This document shows, in pieces, positions 54,118-63,563 of a DNA stretch of 64,000 nt (within the stretch, counting starts at the first letter, position 1; the number at the start of each line of letters is the position of its first letter). This DNA comes from UBA2033 sp035345875 (GTDB lineage Bacteria; Spirochaetota; Leptospiria; Leptospirales; Leptospiraceae): the NCBI GenBank assembly GCA_035345875.1, contig DAORDH010000014.1, forward strand, positions 62,001-126,000, in the 5' to 3' direction. Both the position numbers and the translations under genes were made by a program. The notes below the pieces were generated by a model. That model saw only the letters and a program-made list of their open reading frames with translations, was not told where the DNA came from and did no database searches.

Positions 54118-55070
54118 AACTTATTTTTAGCAATATTTATTCCATCCTCAAAAGCTTTCAGTGTTTTTTCTTCGAACTCTTTTGGATAGTCATCCCAAAT
54201 TCTACAATGCCCTGTATTTTTCGCCTCAAAAAAAACTTTTTTTCTTATACTCAAATTGGAGTATAGGTCTACTCCATGCTGATACGGTGTAGTTTTGTCC
54301 GCAGTTCCATGAAAAACAACGATGGGAATTTCAGGAAAATCTCTTACAAGTTCTCCTGGTTTAATACTTTTAAAATCAAATTCACCTTTAAAACTAACGT
54401 ATTTAAAAATGATCTCTAGATAAAAATCTGGTAAGAACTTGGATATTTTGTTTTCCTTTATAATTCTTTCCATGGAGTAAAATGGATTTTCTATGACAGC
54501 TGCGTCTACCTTACCTATCCAGTTTTCTTTTGATAGAATAAATGTTGATGTTCCTGCAGAAGTAGAAATCACAACTACATGTTTATATTTCTCTTTTGCC
54601 CAATTTAAGACTGCAATAAATCCAATCGATTCCCTAATTCCATATGAAACTCCTAGACCATTGTTTGTCGTTCTTCCATGATTCGGAGCATCGTATAAAA
54701 TTACGTTATAATCAGATTTAAGTAGAAATGGAACTAATTTGAATCCATTTCGTCTATCGGCTCCAGCTCCATGTATAAAAATAACTACTCGATTGGATTT
54801 AGTTGACGCAGGAAAAAGCCAACCATCTATTATAAATTGATCTGTTTGCCATTGAATGGATTCAAATTTCAGTTTTACCGCATCCTCTGGATGATCGATA
54901 CAAAGCTCAGGCGAAAATTCAAGTTGAGATTGGGAACATAAATGTGTCAATCCTGGATGATGCCAGTGTGGATGTAATATCATGTAGGAAAAAAGAAAGA
55001 TTCCACTAATATAGAGGGTTAATAGGAATGCGATTATTATAGCAAGAGTATTTCTAATATTTCTTTTCAT
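54114..55070 (-). CDS. Alpha/beta hydrolase, membrane-anchored
   Basis: An N-terminal membrane helix (about 8-30) anchors a periplasmic or membrane-side alpha/beta hydrolase. The oxyanion region is FIHGAGADRRNGF, the nucleophile elbow is TSAGTS (Ser), and the catalytic His lies in NTGHCRIWDDY. VVFHGTADKTTPY carries the acid Asp region. 318 aa. Substrate unknown. It overlaps by four bases (ATGA) the ATPase/cNMP gene that follows, so the two are co-translated. Confidence 0.82.
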   Translation of the reverse strand: MKRNIRNTLAIIIAFLLTLYISGIFLFSYMILHPHWHHPGLTHLCSQSQLEFSPELCIDHPEDAVKLKFESIQWQTDQFIIDGWLFPASTKSNRVVIFIHGAGADRRNGFKLVPFLLKSDYNVILYDAPNHGRTTNNGLGVSYGIRESIGFIAVLNWAKEKYKHVVVISTSAGTSTFILSKENWIGKVDAAVIENPFYSMERIIKENKISKFLPDFYLEIIFKYVSFKGEFDFKSIKPGELVRDFPEIPIVVFHGTADKTTPYQHGVDLYSNLSIRKKVFFEAKNTGHCRIWDDYPKEFEEKTLKAFEDGINIAKNKL

Positions 55071-55179
55071 GCTTAAAATACAATTTGTTTATGAGATTAA
55101 TCGATATTATCCACTCCGTAAAATTAGAAGAGAAACCAATCGATTCTATTAGCATTTAGTTTTTGTGAATGGAATGTTG

Positions 55180-56196
55180 TCAAGTCTGCAAAATTATTTT
55201 TCCAACAGATTTGCCTGATTTAAAATAATAGAGTGCATCAAGCGCTTCTGTAAAAGGGAAAGTTTTTCCAATCAATGGAGGTGGTAATTTTAAATCTAAA
55301 ATTTGTTCTAACATTTTGCTTAGTTCATCCATTTTATCCCAGAGCCAGATCAAGTTGAACGCTAAGACTGATTTGTTGCTGGATATCATAGAAAGTGGAT
55401 CAATTCTAGGTCTAGTTAAGTATTGATATGCTAATTTAAAAAAATTGGGAGAACTAGATTCTGGAGCAAAATGTGCAGCTCCGTAAACTACAATTCTTCC
55501 AGTTGGAGAGAGGGAATCAAAACTGCTTTGAAATATTTTCCCACCAATACATTCTAAAACTAAATTTAAACTTCTGTCTTTCAATTTATTTTTTAGTTGG
55601 GTTGGGAAATTAGAATCTCGAATAATATAATCATCATAGCCTTCTGATTTCAGTGTTTGAATTTTAGAACTATCACCAATTGTCCCGATCGTATATGCAT
55701 CAAACTTTTTTGCGATACGATTTGCATAAATGCCAACCCCACCCGCTGCACTGTGGATAAGAACTGTTTGCCCCTTTTGTAAATTTCCCAAAGGGAATAG
55801 TGCATAGTATGCTGTGAGAGCTTGTGCAATAAATGCAGCCCCTTCCTGATAAGACCAATTAGAAGGAAGGGGATGTATATAGGATGTATTTGAATTCAAA
55901 TGACTTACATAACCACCAAAGCGGGTAACACCCATTATCCGATCGCCTATCTTAAAATTTTTAACTTTTGCTCCTGTTTTAATTACATTTCCAGAATATT
56001 CTAATCCAGGAATAAAACTACCTTTAGGTGTTGCACTGTATAATCCAACGAGTGCAAAAACATCAGCAAAATTAAGTCCAATTGCTTTTACTTCAATTGT
56101 TACTTCCTCTTCAAGAGGATCCGAGAGACTCTCTGAAGATAATTTTAAGTCTTCTAGAGAGCCTGCTTTGGGTGTGCGATAAACTAGCCGGTTCAT
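55180..56196 (-). CDS. Medium-chain dehydrogenase/reductase, quinone-oxidoreductase type
   Basis: NADPH-dependent MDR enzyme without zinc ligands, like quinone reductases and VAT-1. N-terminal catalytic domain with IPGLEYSGNVIKTG and DRIMGVTRFGGY, Rossmann motif HSAAGGVGIYANRIAKKF, and VLECIGGKIF. 338 aa, normal length. Substrate not predictable. Its ATG overlaps the MMPL gene's stop (ATGA), so it is in the same operon. A redox role related to the transported lipid is speculative. Confidence 0.85.
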   Translation of the reverse strand: MNRLVYRTPKAGSLEDLKLSSESLSDPLEEEVTIEVKAIGLNFADVFALVGLYSATPKGSFIPGLEYSGNVIKTGAKVKNFKIGDRIMGVTRFGGYVSHLNSNTSYIHPLPSNWSYQEGAAFIAQALTAYYALFPLGNLQKGQTVLIHSAAGGVGIYANRIAKKFDAYTIGTIGDSSKIQTLKSEGYDDYIIRDSNFPTQLKNKLKDRSLNLVLECIGGKIFQSSFDSLSPTGRIVVYGAAHFAPESSSPNFFKLAYQYLTRPRIDPLSMISSNKSVLAFNLIWLWDKMDELSKMLEQILDLKLPPPLIGKTFPFTEALDALYYFKSGKSVGKIILQT

Positions 56197-59100
56197 TTTT
56201 TCTTTTTAGAAACTCTTGGCTTTTTTAATTTAGATTCTACTTTCTCTTCGGTTGCAGTGGTGGAATCTAGTTTCTCTTCTTTTTTCTTTTTAGAAGGTTT
56301 CTTAGCTTTTGTTTTCTTTTGTGCTTCCTGCGTTAGTTTTACTTTTAAATCTTCTTTCAAATTTAAATCTACTTTTACAGGAGGTTTGATTTCAGGCACT
56401 GTCTCAGAATCTTCACTGTCCAAATCAATTGGAGAATCTTTTAATGCTTCTAGTTTTTCTTTAACTTTCTCTTTGAGATTGGTGTCGACGTTAGTAGGAA
56501 GATCTATTGATGGAGTCTCTGAAGTATCATTATCTAGGTCAATCGGAGAATCTTTTAATTCTTCTTGCTTTTCATTGACTTCTACTCTAGATCCATCCTT
56601 ATTTTCAAGCGTCGATTCATCAGATTTGGAATCTGAATCTAAATCTATTAATTCTTCTGTGGATTCATCTGTAATTGCTTTTTCTTCTGCTGTATCAACA
56701 TTTAAACCAAGACTTAAATCAGGAATCTTTTCTTCTTCTTTCTTTGGTGCATAGACAATTGCCAGCACAGATGGAAGAAGTGTAAGTGCTACAAGAAGAG
56801 AAGAACCAATACCTATACTTGCAACTACCCCAAGAGAATGTAAACCTCTATGTTCTGCTATGAGTAAAACCCCCCAACCAACTAGAGTTGTAAGCGTAGA
56901 TGCAATAATTGCAGGACCTACTCTAGAAACAGTTTTCCCTATATTCTTTTCTTCCATGAAGCGATAGTATATATAGATTCCATTTTGAATTCCATAACCG
57001 ATCACAATAGGAAATACTAATACGTTGAAAAAATTTACCTTTGCTCCAAAGATTCCCATAATTCCAAGCATGACTGCTAATCCAACTACAAGTGGAAAGA
57101 GGGAAAGTATTGCAGGGATGAGTCCTCTATAAAAAACAATCAGAATTATTAATACAATGGTTAGAGTCATTGCAACAGCCGGATATGCTTCTCTTTGAAC
57201 GATCATTGCCAGTTTAGCAAATAGAATTACACTTCCTGCTGTATGAGCTGTATCTTTATAACTTCTCATTTGTTCAATTGAGGTAAATGGTCGTTTGTCT
57301 ACAATGAGTTGAGCTGTTAAAGGCAATATATTCATAGCCATTAACTCTTCTTTTGAAGCAGAATTTGCAATTTTTAGAATTGTCTCTTCTTCTTCCTTCG
57401 TATATTTCGCAATAATATGATCATCACTATTTTTATCTAGATCAATATTCGTAGAGTATAGAATTGCATTTAACGTTCTTTTGCTGATCAGTGGATATTC
57501 AAATTGAGCAACTTTATCATAAAAATCGATCAAATCTTTTCCATGCCAAAGAGCCACTTTTGGATAGATGAATAGCATATGCCCTTTTACCTTACTTGTA
57601 GGAACTTCAGTAAATTGATTTGTAAAAAGAAATGGGACATCATAATAACTAAAGTCTTTTACACCTAGGTATTTATCTACCGTTGGTAAATGCTTTTGCT
57701 GTTCCTCTGTCAACATATGTGGTTTTATATATTTTAAATCATCTTTGATTTGTTTTAGTATATGTAGATTTTCTTTTTGTTGGTTTTCTGGTGGAATGAT
57801 ATTCCAAATAGACACAACTTGATCTACAGAGTTTTGCATATGTTCAGGAACGGGTGTAAAGAAATCAAAAACAGCTTCACTTTTTTCTAGAGTGTCCGTT
57901 GCGATTGCTTGAGGATCAGAACTAACGTCAAATCGATCTCCAATCTCATCATAGATCAAAAGAGATTCTTGATTCTCCAAAAGCAAATCTCGACCACTAT
58001 AATTAAATTTTACTGTCGGAGCAAATAGGGATATAACAATAATAATCGCTATACTAACTCGTAATACTAATCTTGGATTTGCAAAAAATCTATTAGCAAA
58101 GCTAGATTCTTCGCTCTCTTTTTGACTCCAAACAAAGAATCTTTTGAAGGACGGAAAAAGTCTAAATATGATCGCAATTTGTAAGGCTGTTACAAAATAC
58201 ATAGATAGAGCGATGAGTATGATTCCATAACAAGCTATCAGCCCAAATTCACTAAATCCTTTAAAGTCAGAGAACATCAAAACTACAAAGGCAGATGTCG
58301 TAGTAAGCGCTGAAATCAGAGAAGCAATTCCAGTATGAAAAATAGTCTCAGTGACTGACGTCATTAAATCATCACGCAGAGTGAATTCTTCTCTAAAACG
58401 ATATAAGAATTGAATTCCGTAATCAATACCAAGACCCATTAAAACAGCCGCCATGATAGTTGTTACTGTATTGAGTCTACCAATTACAAAACCGGTTACT
58501 CCAAACGTGAGAGCAATGCCTGTTAAAAGAGAAATAACTAGAATCAAAATAAAGAGAGGATTTCTGAAAAATAAAAAGAGCAGTATTGTAATTCCGATAA
58601 GAGAAGCCATCGAAATTGGTTTTAACGCATCTACTAAACTATCATAATCATCTAAGTTTAATTTATAGGACCCACTATAAGCAACATGAATTCCCTTGTC
58701 TTCTAGCTTTAAATCAGCTACTACTTTTTTGATCTTAACTTCTAGATTACGAGTAAAGTTTAAATCTAGGAAAGATCCCTCTGGCTTGACAAGTAATAAT
58801 AGCATTCCTTTGTCGGGAGAAATATTATAAGCATCAAATACATCTCTTTTGGCAAGTCTCTGATATTTGGAGAGTATATCATCAAAGGTTGGCGTATATT
58901 CTTCTCCTGTGAGATTTATATAAAATGGATTGAGCTTTTCGATTTCCTCATCTATTTTTCTTTTGATACGACTTCTCGCTTCTCGCATATCGCTTGATTT
59001 GATATACAAAGGTAAACGTTCTTTTAAGAAAGTAGTATCATATTTGTAGGATATGTATCTAATATCTTTATCTTTTAGAAGTTCGGAAGTGAGTTTGTCA

Positions 59101-59489
59101 GCATACCGTTTAATCTTCTTTTCACTTTTAGTATAATAATCTAGATGGTCCTGCTTGATTTTCTCAGCTTGTTCCATTTCTGATTTATAAAGATCTAGAT
59201 TTCCTTTTTTCTTAGCATCGACAGCGGATAATATCTTTTTGTCTCTAGCATATTCATCTTTGATTTTTAGAGCAACAATGTAGAAACCATTTCCTCCAAT
59301 CATTTCCACTACATCTTTTGCTTTAATGACTTCAATCATACTAGCAGGAAGGAGGTCGAGTTGGTTGCTGTTGATACTAAGCTTAAGAGCTTGTTGGATG
59401 GATAGACCAATTAGAAGAACTAATGCGACTAACGTTATAAATGGTCTAAGTAAAAAAATGTGACAGAGAATCGAAATTAAATTTTTCAT
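56193..59489 (-). CDS. MMPL/RND-type lipid transporter with repeated charged tail
   Basis: RND-superfamily inner-membrane exporter of 1098 aa, with twelve helices in the usual 1+5+1+5 pattern and two large periplasmic loops. The second helix block has MGLGIDYGIQFLYRF and the last VFPIVIGYGIQNGIYIYYRF. Resembles MMPL/HpnN transporters that move hydrophobic lipids. After the last helix (about residue 915) comes a cytoplasmic tail of about 180 residues. It includes two copies of a roughly 42-residue unit (LKDSPIDLD...DLNLKE) and ends in Lys-rich AKKPSKKKKEEK. The tail is unusual for the family. mlaC-like and MDR genes flank it on the same strand. Confidence 0.88.
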   Translation of the reverse strand: MKNLISILCHIFLLRPFITLVALVLLIGLSIQQALKLSINSNQLDLLPASMIEVIKAKDVVEMIGGNGFYIVALKIKDEYARDKKILSAVDAKKKGNLDLYKSEMEQAEKIKQDHLDYYTKSEKKIKRYADKLTSELLKDKDIRYISYKYDTTFLKERLPLYIKSSDMREARSRIKRKIDEEIEKLNPFYINLTGEEYTPTFDDILSKYQRLAKRDVFDAYNISPDKGMLLLLVKPEGSFLDLNFTRNLEVKIKKVVADLKLEDKGIHVAYSGSYKLNLDDYDSLVDALKPISMASLIGITILLFLFFRNPLFILILVISLLTGIALTFGVTGFVIGRLNTVTTIMAAVLMGLGIDYGIQFLYRFREEFTLRDDLMTSVTETIFHTGIASLISALTTTSAFVVLMFSDFKGFSEFGLIACYGIILIALSMYFVTALQIAIIFRLFPSFKRFFVWSQKESEESSFANRFFANPRLVLRVSIAIIIVISLFAPTVKFNYSGRDLLLENQESLLIYDEIGDRFDVSSDPQAIATDTLEKSEAVFDFFTPVPEHMQNSVDQVVSIWNIIPPENQQKENLHILKQIKDDLKYIKPHMLTEEQQKHLPTVDKYLGVKDFSYYDVPFLFTNQFTEVPTSKVKGHMLFIYPKVALWHGKDLIDFYDKVAQFEYPLISKRTLNAILYSTNIDLDKNSDDHIIAKYTKEEEETILKIANSASKEELMAMNILPLTAQLIVDKRPFTSIEQMRSYKDTAHTAGSVILFAKLAMIVQREAYPAVAMTLTIVLIILIVFYRGLIPAILSLFPLVVGLAVMLGIMGIFGAKVNFFNVLVFPIVIGYGIQNGIYIYYRFMEEKNIGKTVSRVGPAIIASTLTTLVGWGVLLIAEHRGLHSLGVVASIGIGSSLLVALTLLPSVLAIVYAPKKEEEKIPDLSLGLNVDTAEEKAITDESTEELIDLDSDSKSDESTLENKDGSRVEVNEKQEELKDSPIDLDNDTSETPSIDLPTNVDTNLKEKVKEKLEALKDSPIDLDSEDSETVPEIKPPVKVDLNLKEDLKVKLTQEAQKKTKAKKPSKKKKEEKLDSTTATEEKVESKLKKPRVSKKKK

Positions 59490-59491
59490 TT

Positions 59492-60037
59492 TTATTTAGA
59501 TGCTTTTTTGATTAAAGCGATTAATTCCTTCATTCCTTTTTTTTCGTATGTTGGCTCAATTTGTTTTACTCGGTTTACTTCCGAAGCAAGTTTTCCTTCT
59601 GCTAATAGAAAATCACTCACTAGGTAGGTTCCATTTTTTTCAGTAAATACCCAAGAGAATGTAATTTTTTCAGAGCCTTTGTAGAGGATGGAAGCGGGAA
59701 GTTCTGCCTCGCTACCTTTCATTTTTACTTTTTCATAATTGATATCTATTTTATCAAAATATTGGAGTGCGATCGGAAAGGATTTTGCTTTAATATATCC
59801 TTTCATTGCTTCTTCAAAATCCGCCTGATCTTTAGGATCTATTTTTTCCCAGTGATTTAAAAGTAAGTTTTTAGAAAAAGTTTTTGTATCGATAAGTGCG
59901 ATCGCTTGGTCATTTTTCTTGAAACGGATATATCCAACTAACTTTTTAGCAGTGGATAGAATTGCTGCTTCATTTGCAAAAGCAGAGTTTGTAAATACAA
60001 AGATTAAGAGTAAAAAAGGAAGAAATTTTTTAGACAT
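59492..60037 (-). CDS. MlaC/Ttg2D-like periplasmic lipid-binding protein
   Basis: The start ATG 60037 has GAGG upstream; a TTG at 60052 is not used. Signal peptide to about residue 21 (TNSAFA). The mature protein of about 160 aa follows the MlaC/HpnM pattern: repeated helices then EAMKGYIKAKSFPIALQYF and YKGSEKITFSWVFTEKNGTY. Such proteins carry a phospholipid or hopanoid through the periplasm. Its stop is two bases before the MMPL gene start, which strongly suggests an exporter/chaperone pair like HpnN/HpnM. No MlaA/D/E/F genes are in the window. Confidence 0.82.
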   Translation of the reverse strand: MSKKFLPFLLLIFVFTNSAFANEAAILSTAKKLVGYIRFKKNDQAIALIDTKTFSKNLLLNHWEKIDPKDQADFEEAMKGYIKAKSFPIALQYFDKIDINYEKVKMKGSEAELPASILYKGSEKITFSWVFTEKNGTYLVSDFLLAEGKLASEVNRVKQIEPTYEKKGMKELIALIKKASK

Positions 60038-60320
60038 GAAATACCTCAACAAAGATAGAGTTATCCACTCGCATCTAAGGTCAACTTAGTTTTTCAGTAA
60101 CTCTTTTGATCCAAGTTGAGCCAAACGTTCAGATAAGGGTTTCTCCGATTCTTTTCAAAAATGGAAATCGATTCTAGAGTCCGAAAAGGAAGGTAAGGAG
60201 GATTCTCTTACAATTAGGAAATGTCAAAGAGGATTGGTTGCTTGATTTTACAATCATCTCAGAATTCGCATTTGTTCCTTAAATGATCAATCTTACATAG
60301 TGTTAGTTCAAGATGGTGAG

Positions 60321-60962
60321 TTATTTCACATATAAAATGTCTTTTTTGTATGCCTCTCCTATCAGTTCATAGCCAACAGGATTGGGATGAATTGGATCAT
60401 AGCTAGGATATAATTTTATTGTAGAGCGATTGGCTTCGAAAACTGCTTCCAAATCAGTTACTGTATAATTAGCAGATAGACTTCTGATAAAGTTATTATT
60501 TACTTTGATTTTATTTTGTAGCCCTTTGTCATCCGTGAGTGGAACGGCAGTTAAAATGATTCTAGCACTCGATCTTAGCTTGATTTCGGTAAGTAATCGA
60601 TTGAAGTAACCAATAAAATCATAACTTGGATCATTCATAACATCATTGGTTCCCAATTCTATAATTAATATATTTGGTTGAGGGTTAAATGGGCGGCTAA
60701 TGTCGAATAGCCAACTGTATACAGAACGACCACTCACGGAAAAGTCATTCACTTTGTAGTTGTTGCCTAATTTATTTTGTAATCCAAATCCGACTGATCT
60801 TTCAGATAAGGAATCTCCTATGATATTGACTTGTAAAATACTCTGTTTTTCGTTTGTTTGTTTCAAGAGTGGGATTAAATAACTTTTATCAACTTGATCT
60901 TTCGAAGTGTAGCAATTTATTAGAGTGAGTAGAATTGCAAATGGTATATACTTAAATAACAA
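60321..60962 (-). CDS. SGNH/GDSL hydrolase lipoprotein
   Basis: Signal with lipobox LTLINC; TTG start at 60962 with no good ATG. Catalytic blocks are present: NIIGDSLSERS (block I Ser), SVSGRSVYSW (block II Gly), ELGTNDVMND (block III Asn), and PIHPNPVGYE with the Asp-x-x-His pair (DPIHP). It is a membrane-anchored lipase/esterase-type enzyme, perhaps acting on envelope acyl or acetyl esters. Downstream 260 bases are unassigned and must hold the mlaC operon promoter. Confidence 0.82.
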   Translation of the reverse strand: MLFKYIPFAILLTLINCYTSKDQVDKSYLIPLLKQTNEKQSILQVNIIGDSLSERSVGFGLQNKLGNNYKVNDFSVSGRSVYSWLFDISRPFNPQPNILIIELGTNDVMNDPSYDFIGYFNRLLTEIKLRSSARIILTAVPLTDDKGLQNKIKVNNNFIRSLSANYTVTDLEAVFEANRSTIKLYPSYDPIHPNPVGYELIGEAYKKDILYVK

Positions 60963-61024
60963 AATCTTAAATCCATAGTGAAGCGGCTAATAAGTCTTAA
61001 CCGCTTGATTGACTTAAAATAGAA

Positions 61025-61693
61025 TTATGTGGTCAGAGCTTTGTAATAGCTCTCAGCATAGGCTACGATATACTTAGCTTTTTCAGGAGCTCTTTTTAAT
61101 TCTCCCCCATTTACAACAGCTCTTGCATTTAAAAAATCGCGCGTATTTCCATTTATATATTTTGAAAGTGGTCCTGCTGCAGGTGCAAATAAACCATCTC
61201 TCATTCCAACGATGCAAATTTTTGCAGCAATGGCTGGATCACAAGCTTTGTCTGGATCTCCCACTAAATCAATACCAAGTTTTTGACTCCATTTAGAGTA
61301 ATTTCCTCGACCTGTGATTTGCACATAACCTCTTCCGCGGTAACGGAATCCATCGCCTGACGCAATATCTCCATTTCCGAGAGCTGGCATTTTTTCTTTT
61401 GAATAATTTGTATTTGCTTTGGCTTCATCGATTACTTCGATCATTTTATTACCTAAAACACATTCTCTGCGGACTGTTCCTAGAATATAAGCGATCTGAC
61501 CTTTATCAGTCACTCCTTCTTTTGCACATTCATTTAATATGGCTTGAATGTGAACTGCTGCTACTTTGAGTTGTGCTTCACTTAATTTATCATTGCCAAC
61601 AGGATTTGTGGATCGAGTTGCATCCAATAATTTTTTTACTAAATCGCCACCACTTGCTCCGCCGGAACTTCCGCCTTGAACTGCTACTGCCAT
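61025..61693 (-). CDS. GH19 (chitinase-class) family enzyme, no signal peptide
   Basis: The catalytic domain (about 60-222) has TVRRECVLGN with the acid Glu, GFRYRGRGYVQITGRGNYSK, and later GGELKRAPEKAKYIV. This is the GH19 fold typical of phage endolysins and bacterial chitinase-like lysozymes. Residues 1-20 are Gly/Ser-rich, not a signal peptide. It has a strong GGGAG ribosome-binding site. Without a holin or other phage genes it may be a domesticated lysin or a secreted effector using another route. Likely substrate peptidoglycan or chitin. Confidence 0.85.
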   Translation of the reverse strand: MAVAVQGGSSGGASGGDLVKKLLDATRSTNPVGNDKLSEAQLKVAAVHIQAILNECAKEGVTDKGQIAYILGTVRRECVLGNKMIEVIDEAKANTNYSKEKMPALGNGDIASGDGFRYRGRGYVQITGRGNYSKWSQKLGIDLVGDPDKACDPAIAAKICIVGMRDGLFAPAAGPLSKYINGNTRDFLNARAVVNGGELKRAPEKAKYIVAYAESYYKALTT

Positions 61694-61957
61694 ATTTACT
61701 CCCTTTGAATTGTGAAATTATTCTACTCTCTACTTTTCTAATTTTATGGAATCTAAATCAATCTATTTTTTTTGTAACGACTCAGTCGATCTATGTGATT
61801 CAGTTGAGTCATTTTTGACCGAGAAGCGCACGGAGAAAATGAGGCTTGGTATTGTAATATCTTCTTATTTCTTCGTGGTTCAATTCTTTTACTTTTTTAA
61901 AGAATATCCAAAATAGAGTTGGGTTGGTAGATTGGAAAAATAGAAAGGGTGATATAT

Positions 61958-62299
61958 ATGTCTAAATTTGAAACAGTTTTTCAGAAATCATTTGTAAAAG
62001 GCTTTGTTTTCTTATTAGCGGTGGCCGGTCTTACGATAAGCGTGCTCTACTCTCAAGCGGAATCGAAGAAAAACAAATCAGAGAAGAAGATACAGCATTC
62101 TAGTAAAAGTATGGTTCCTTCTAAAAAAGCAAAAGAGAAACCGGAAGAAAAGCAAGCTAAGCAGAAAGAAGATACAGTAATTTTTGAAGAGGATAAAAAA
62201 GACCAGTCAAAGCAGGAAGCAAAAAAAGAAAAAAAGGAAGTGATTGATTATCCAATTATGCCTTCTTCTAAAGCGCCGGCTTTACCAAACCGAAACTAG
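61958..62299 (+). CDS. Small membrane-anchored Lys/Glu-rich protein
   Basis: Start ATG 61958 has AAAGGG upstream; the GTG at 61949 is not needed. A membrane helix (about 15-33) is followed by a charged, disordered tail of about 80 residues with many KK/EE pairs and a final SSKAPALPNRN. This type is low in information and common in spirochaetes; a role in envelope contact is a guess only. It ends ten bases before the desaturase-type gene. Confidence 0.6.
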   Translation: MSKFETVFQKSFVKGFVFLLAVAGLTISVLYSQAESKKNKSEKKIQHSSKSMVPSKKAKEKPEEKQAKQKEDTVIFEEDKKDQSKQEAKKEKKEVIDYPIMPSSKAPALPNRN

Positions 62300-62308
62300 C
62301 TTCTTTTT

Positions 62309-63091
62309 ATGGAGCATTTAACATCTGTTTTCCTCTTTTTTATTGGAATCTCAATTGTTTTTATCCCTTTAGAAAGAAGTTTCTATCAAACGATAAGCCC
62401 TATTTATCGAAAGGAATGGCTTACAGATTTATTATTTTATTTAGGGCAGGCATTGGTTTGGAATTTTGTAACTGTTTATATTTTAAATCAGTTTTTCAAT
62501 TGGATGGAATTTAGTTTTGTTCAATCGCTTCAAAGCTATTTTTCGAGACAAAACTTTTTTTTGCAGATAATAGAGGTTATCCTGCTAAGTGATTTATTCA
62601 TTTATTGGGGGCATCGATTTCAGCATAAATATGAATTTCTTTGGAGATTTCATCGAGTTCATCATACGGCGGAAACGGTAGACTACCTAGCGGCTTTCAG
62701 AGAGCATCCTTTGGATAATATTTATACCCGTGGTCTTGAAACACTTCCCGCTGTCCTACTTGGATTTGATTTGAATCAGATTGCAGGATACATAACGTTC
62801 CGAGGACTTTGGGCATTGTTCATTCATAGCAATGTAAATATAAGACTCGGCTTTTTAGAAATTCTTTTTGGCTCTCCGCATTTGCATCATTGGCATCATG
62901 ACTTGGAAACACAGGGTAAATGCAATTATGCAAATCTCTCTCCTATTATGGATCTTATTTTCGGTAGTTACTACAGTCCGAAAGAGGCAGCATCAAAGTT
63001 TGGAATTCAGGATAAAATCAGTCATTCTTACTTTAGACAAATGATTGATCCAATCTTGCCTCAATCATTTGTCAATAAGAGAAACGATTGA
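62309..63091 (+). CDS. Sterol desaturase/fatty-acid hydroxylase family enzyme
   Basis: Integral membrane di-iron oxygenase. Four helices surround the His boxes HRFQH (HxxxH), HRVHH (HxxHH), a middle FREHP, and SPHLHHWHHD. It would hydroxylate or desaturate a lipid; leptospires use such proteins in membrane lipid modification, but the substrate is unknown. Length 260 aa is normal. There is no second lipid gene beside it, though a lipid exporter lies 3 kb away. Confidence 0.85.
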   Translation: MEHLTSVFLFFIGISIVFIPLERSFYQTISPIYRKEWLTDLLFYLGQALVWNFVTVYILNQFFNWMEFSFVQSLQSYFSRQNFFLQIIEVILLSDLFIYWGHRFQHKYEFLWRFHRVHHTAETVDYLAAFREHPLDNIYTRGLETLPAVLLGFDLNQIAGYITFRGLWALFIHSNVNIRLGFLEILFGSPHLHHWHHDLETQGKCNYANLSPIMDLIFGSYYSPKEAASKFGIQDKISHSYFRQMIDPILPQSFVNKRND

Positions 63092-63112
63092 GTTTTCGTG
63101 AGTTGCTTAGAT

Positions 63113-63481
63113 TTAGCCTTTTAGAGAAACGATATCCGCTATTGCGAACAGAGCAGTCAATAGGATATATATATTGGATTGAATCAATGTAAAATAGTAA
63201 CTTTTATTTTTTCTAAATAGAATATGCAAAAATAAATGAGCGATTAGAAAAATGTCGAATCCAAATTGAATTCTATATTGGTATACAGGAGAAAAAAATT
63301 TAGAATAAATCATCATCGGAAATAGAAACAGTGGAAAGTGTAAAGCTAACCAAACTGAGTAGGCTTTATCTTCAGACATATCTTTTAAAAATATAAATAA
63401 TTTCCATTCCCTCGCTTTTATTGCATCTAATTCATGAATGAATAAAAACGAAACTGCGATACCAAAATATAAATTTTCCAT
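63113..63481 (-). CDS. DUF6713-like small membrane protein
   Basis: About 123 aa from ATG 63481, preceded by GGGGG (a longer frame to 63532 is not needed). Three to four helices with the family-like motif FIHELDAIKAREWKLFIF. Function unknown. The upstream 80 bases include a perfect FNR-type palindrome (63550-63563), so it may be a target of the adjacent Crp/Fnr regulator. Confidence 0.65.
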   Translation of the reverse strand: MENLYFGIAVSFLFIHELDAIKAREWKLFIFLKDMSEDKAYSVWLALHFPLFLFPMMIYSKFFSPVYQYRIQFGFDIFLIAHLFLHILFRKNKSYYFTLIQSNIYILLTALFAIADIVSLKG

Positions 63482-63549
63482 TTTTTTTACCCCCATTGAA
63501 TCAATGAATACAACTGCTCTTAGATCAATCATTTTTGAAAATGAAGGAG

Positions 63550-63563
63550 TTGATCCAAATCAA
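63550..63563. promoter_or_regulatory. FNR/CRP-type palindrome TTGAT-N4-ATCAA
   Basis: TTGATCCAAATCAA is an exact match to the FNR consensus. It lies over the stop codon of the Crp/Fnr-type gene and about 70 bases before the start of the DUF6713-like gene on the same strand, a good distance for activator or repressor action. The neighbouring regulator's recognition helix carries ExxSR (KETFSRF), the residue set E. coli FNR uses to read TTGAT. Confidence 0.55.

Noticed and set aside
61025..61693. Prophage region marked by the GH19 gene
   Set aside because: No capsid, tail, terminase, integrase or holin genes in the surrounding 10 kb.
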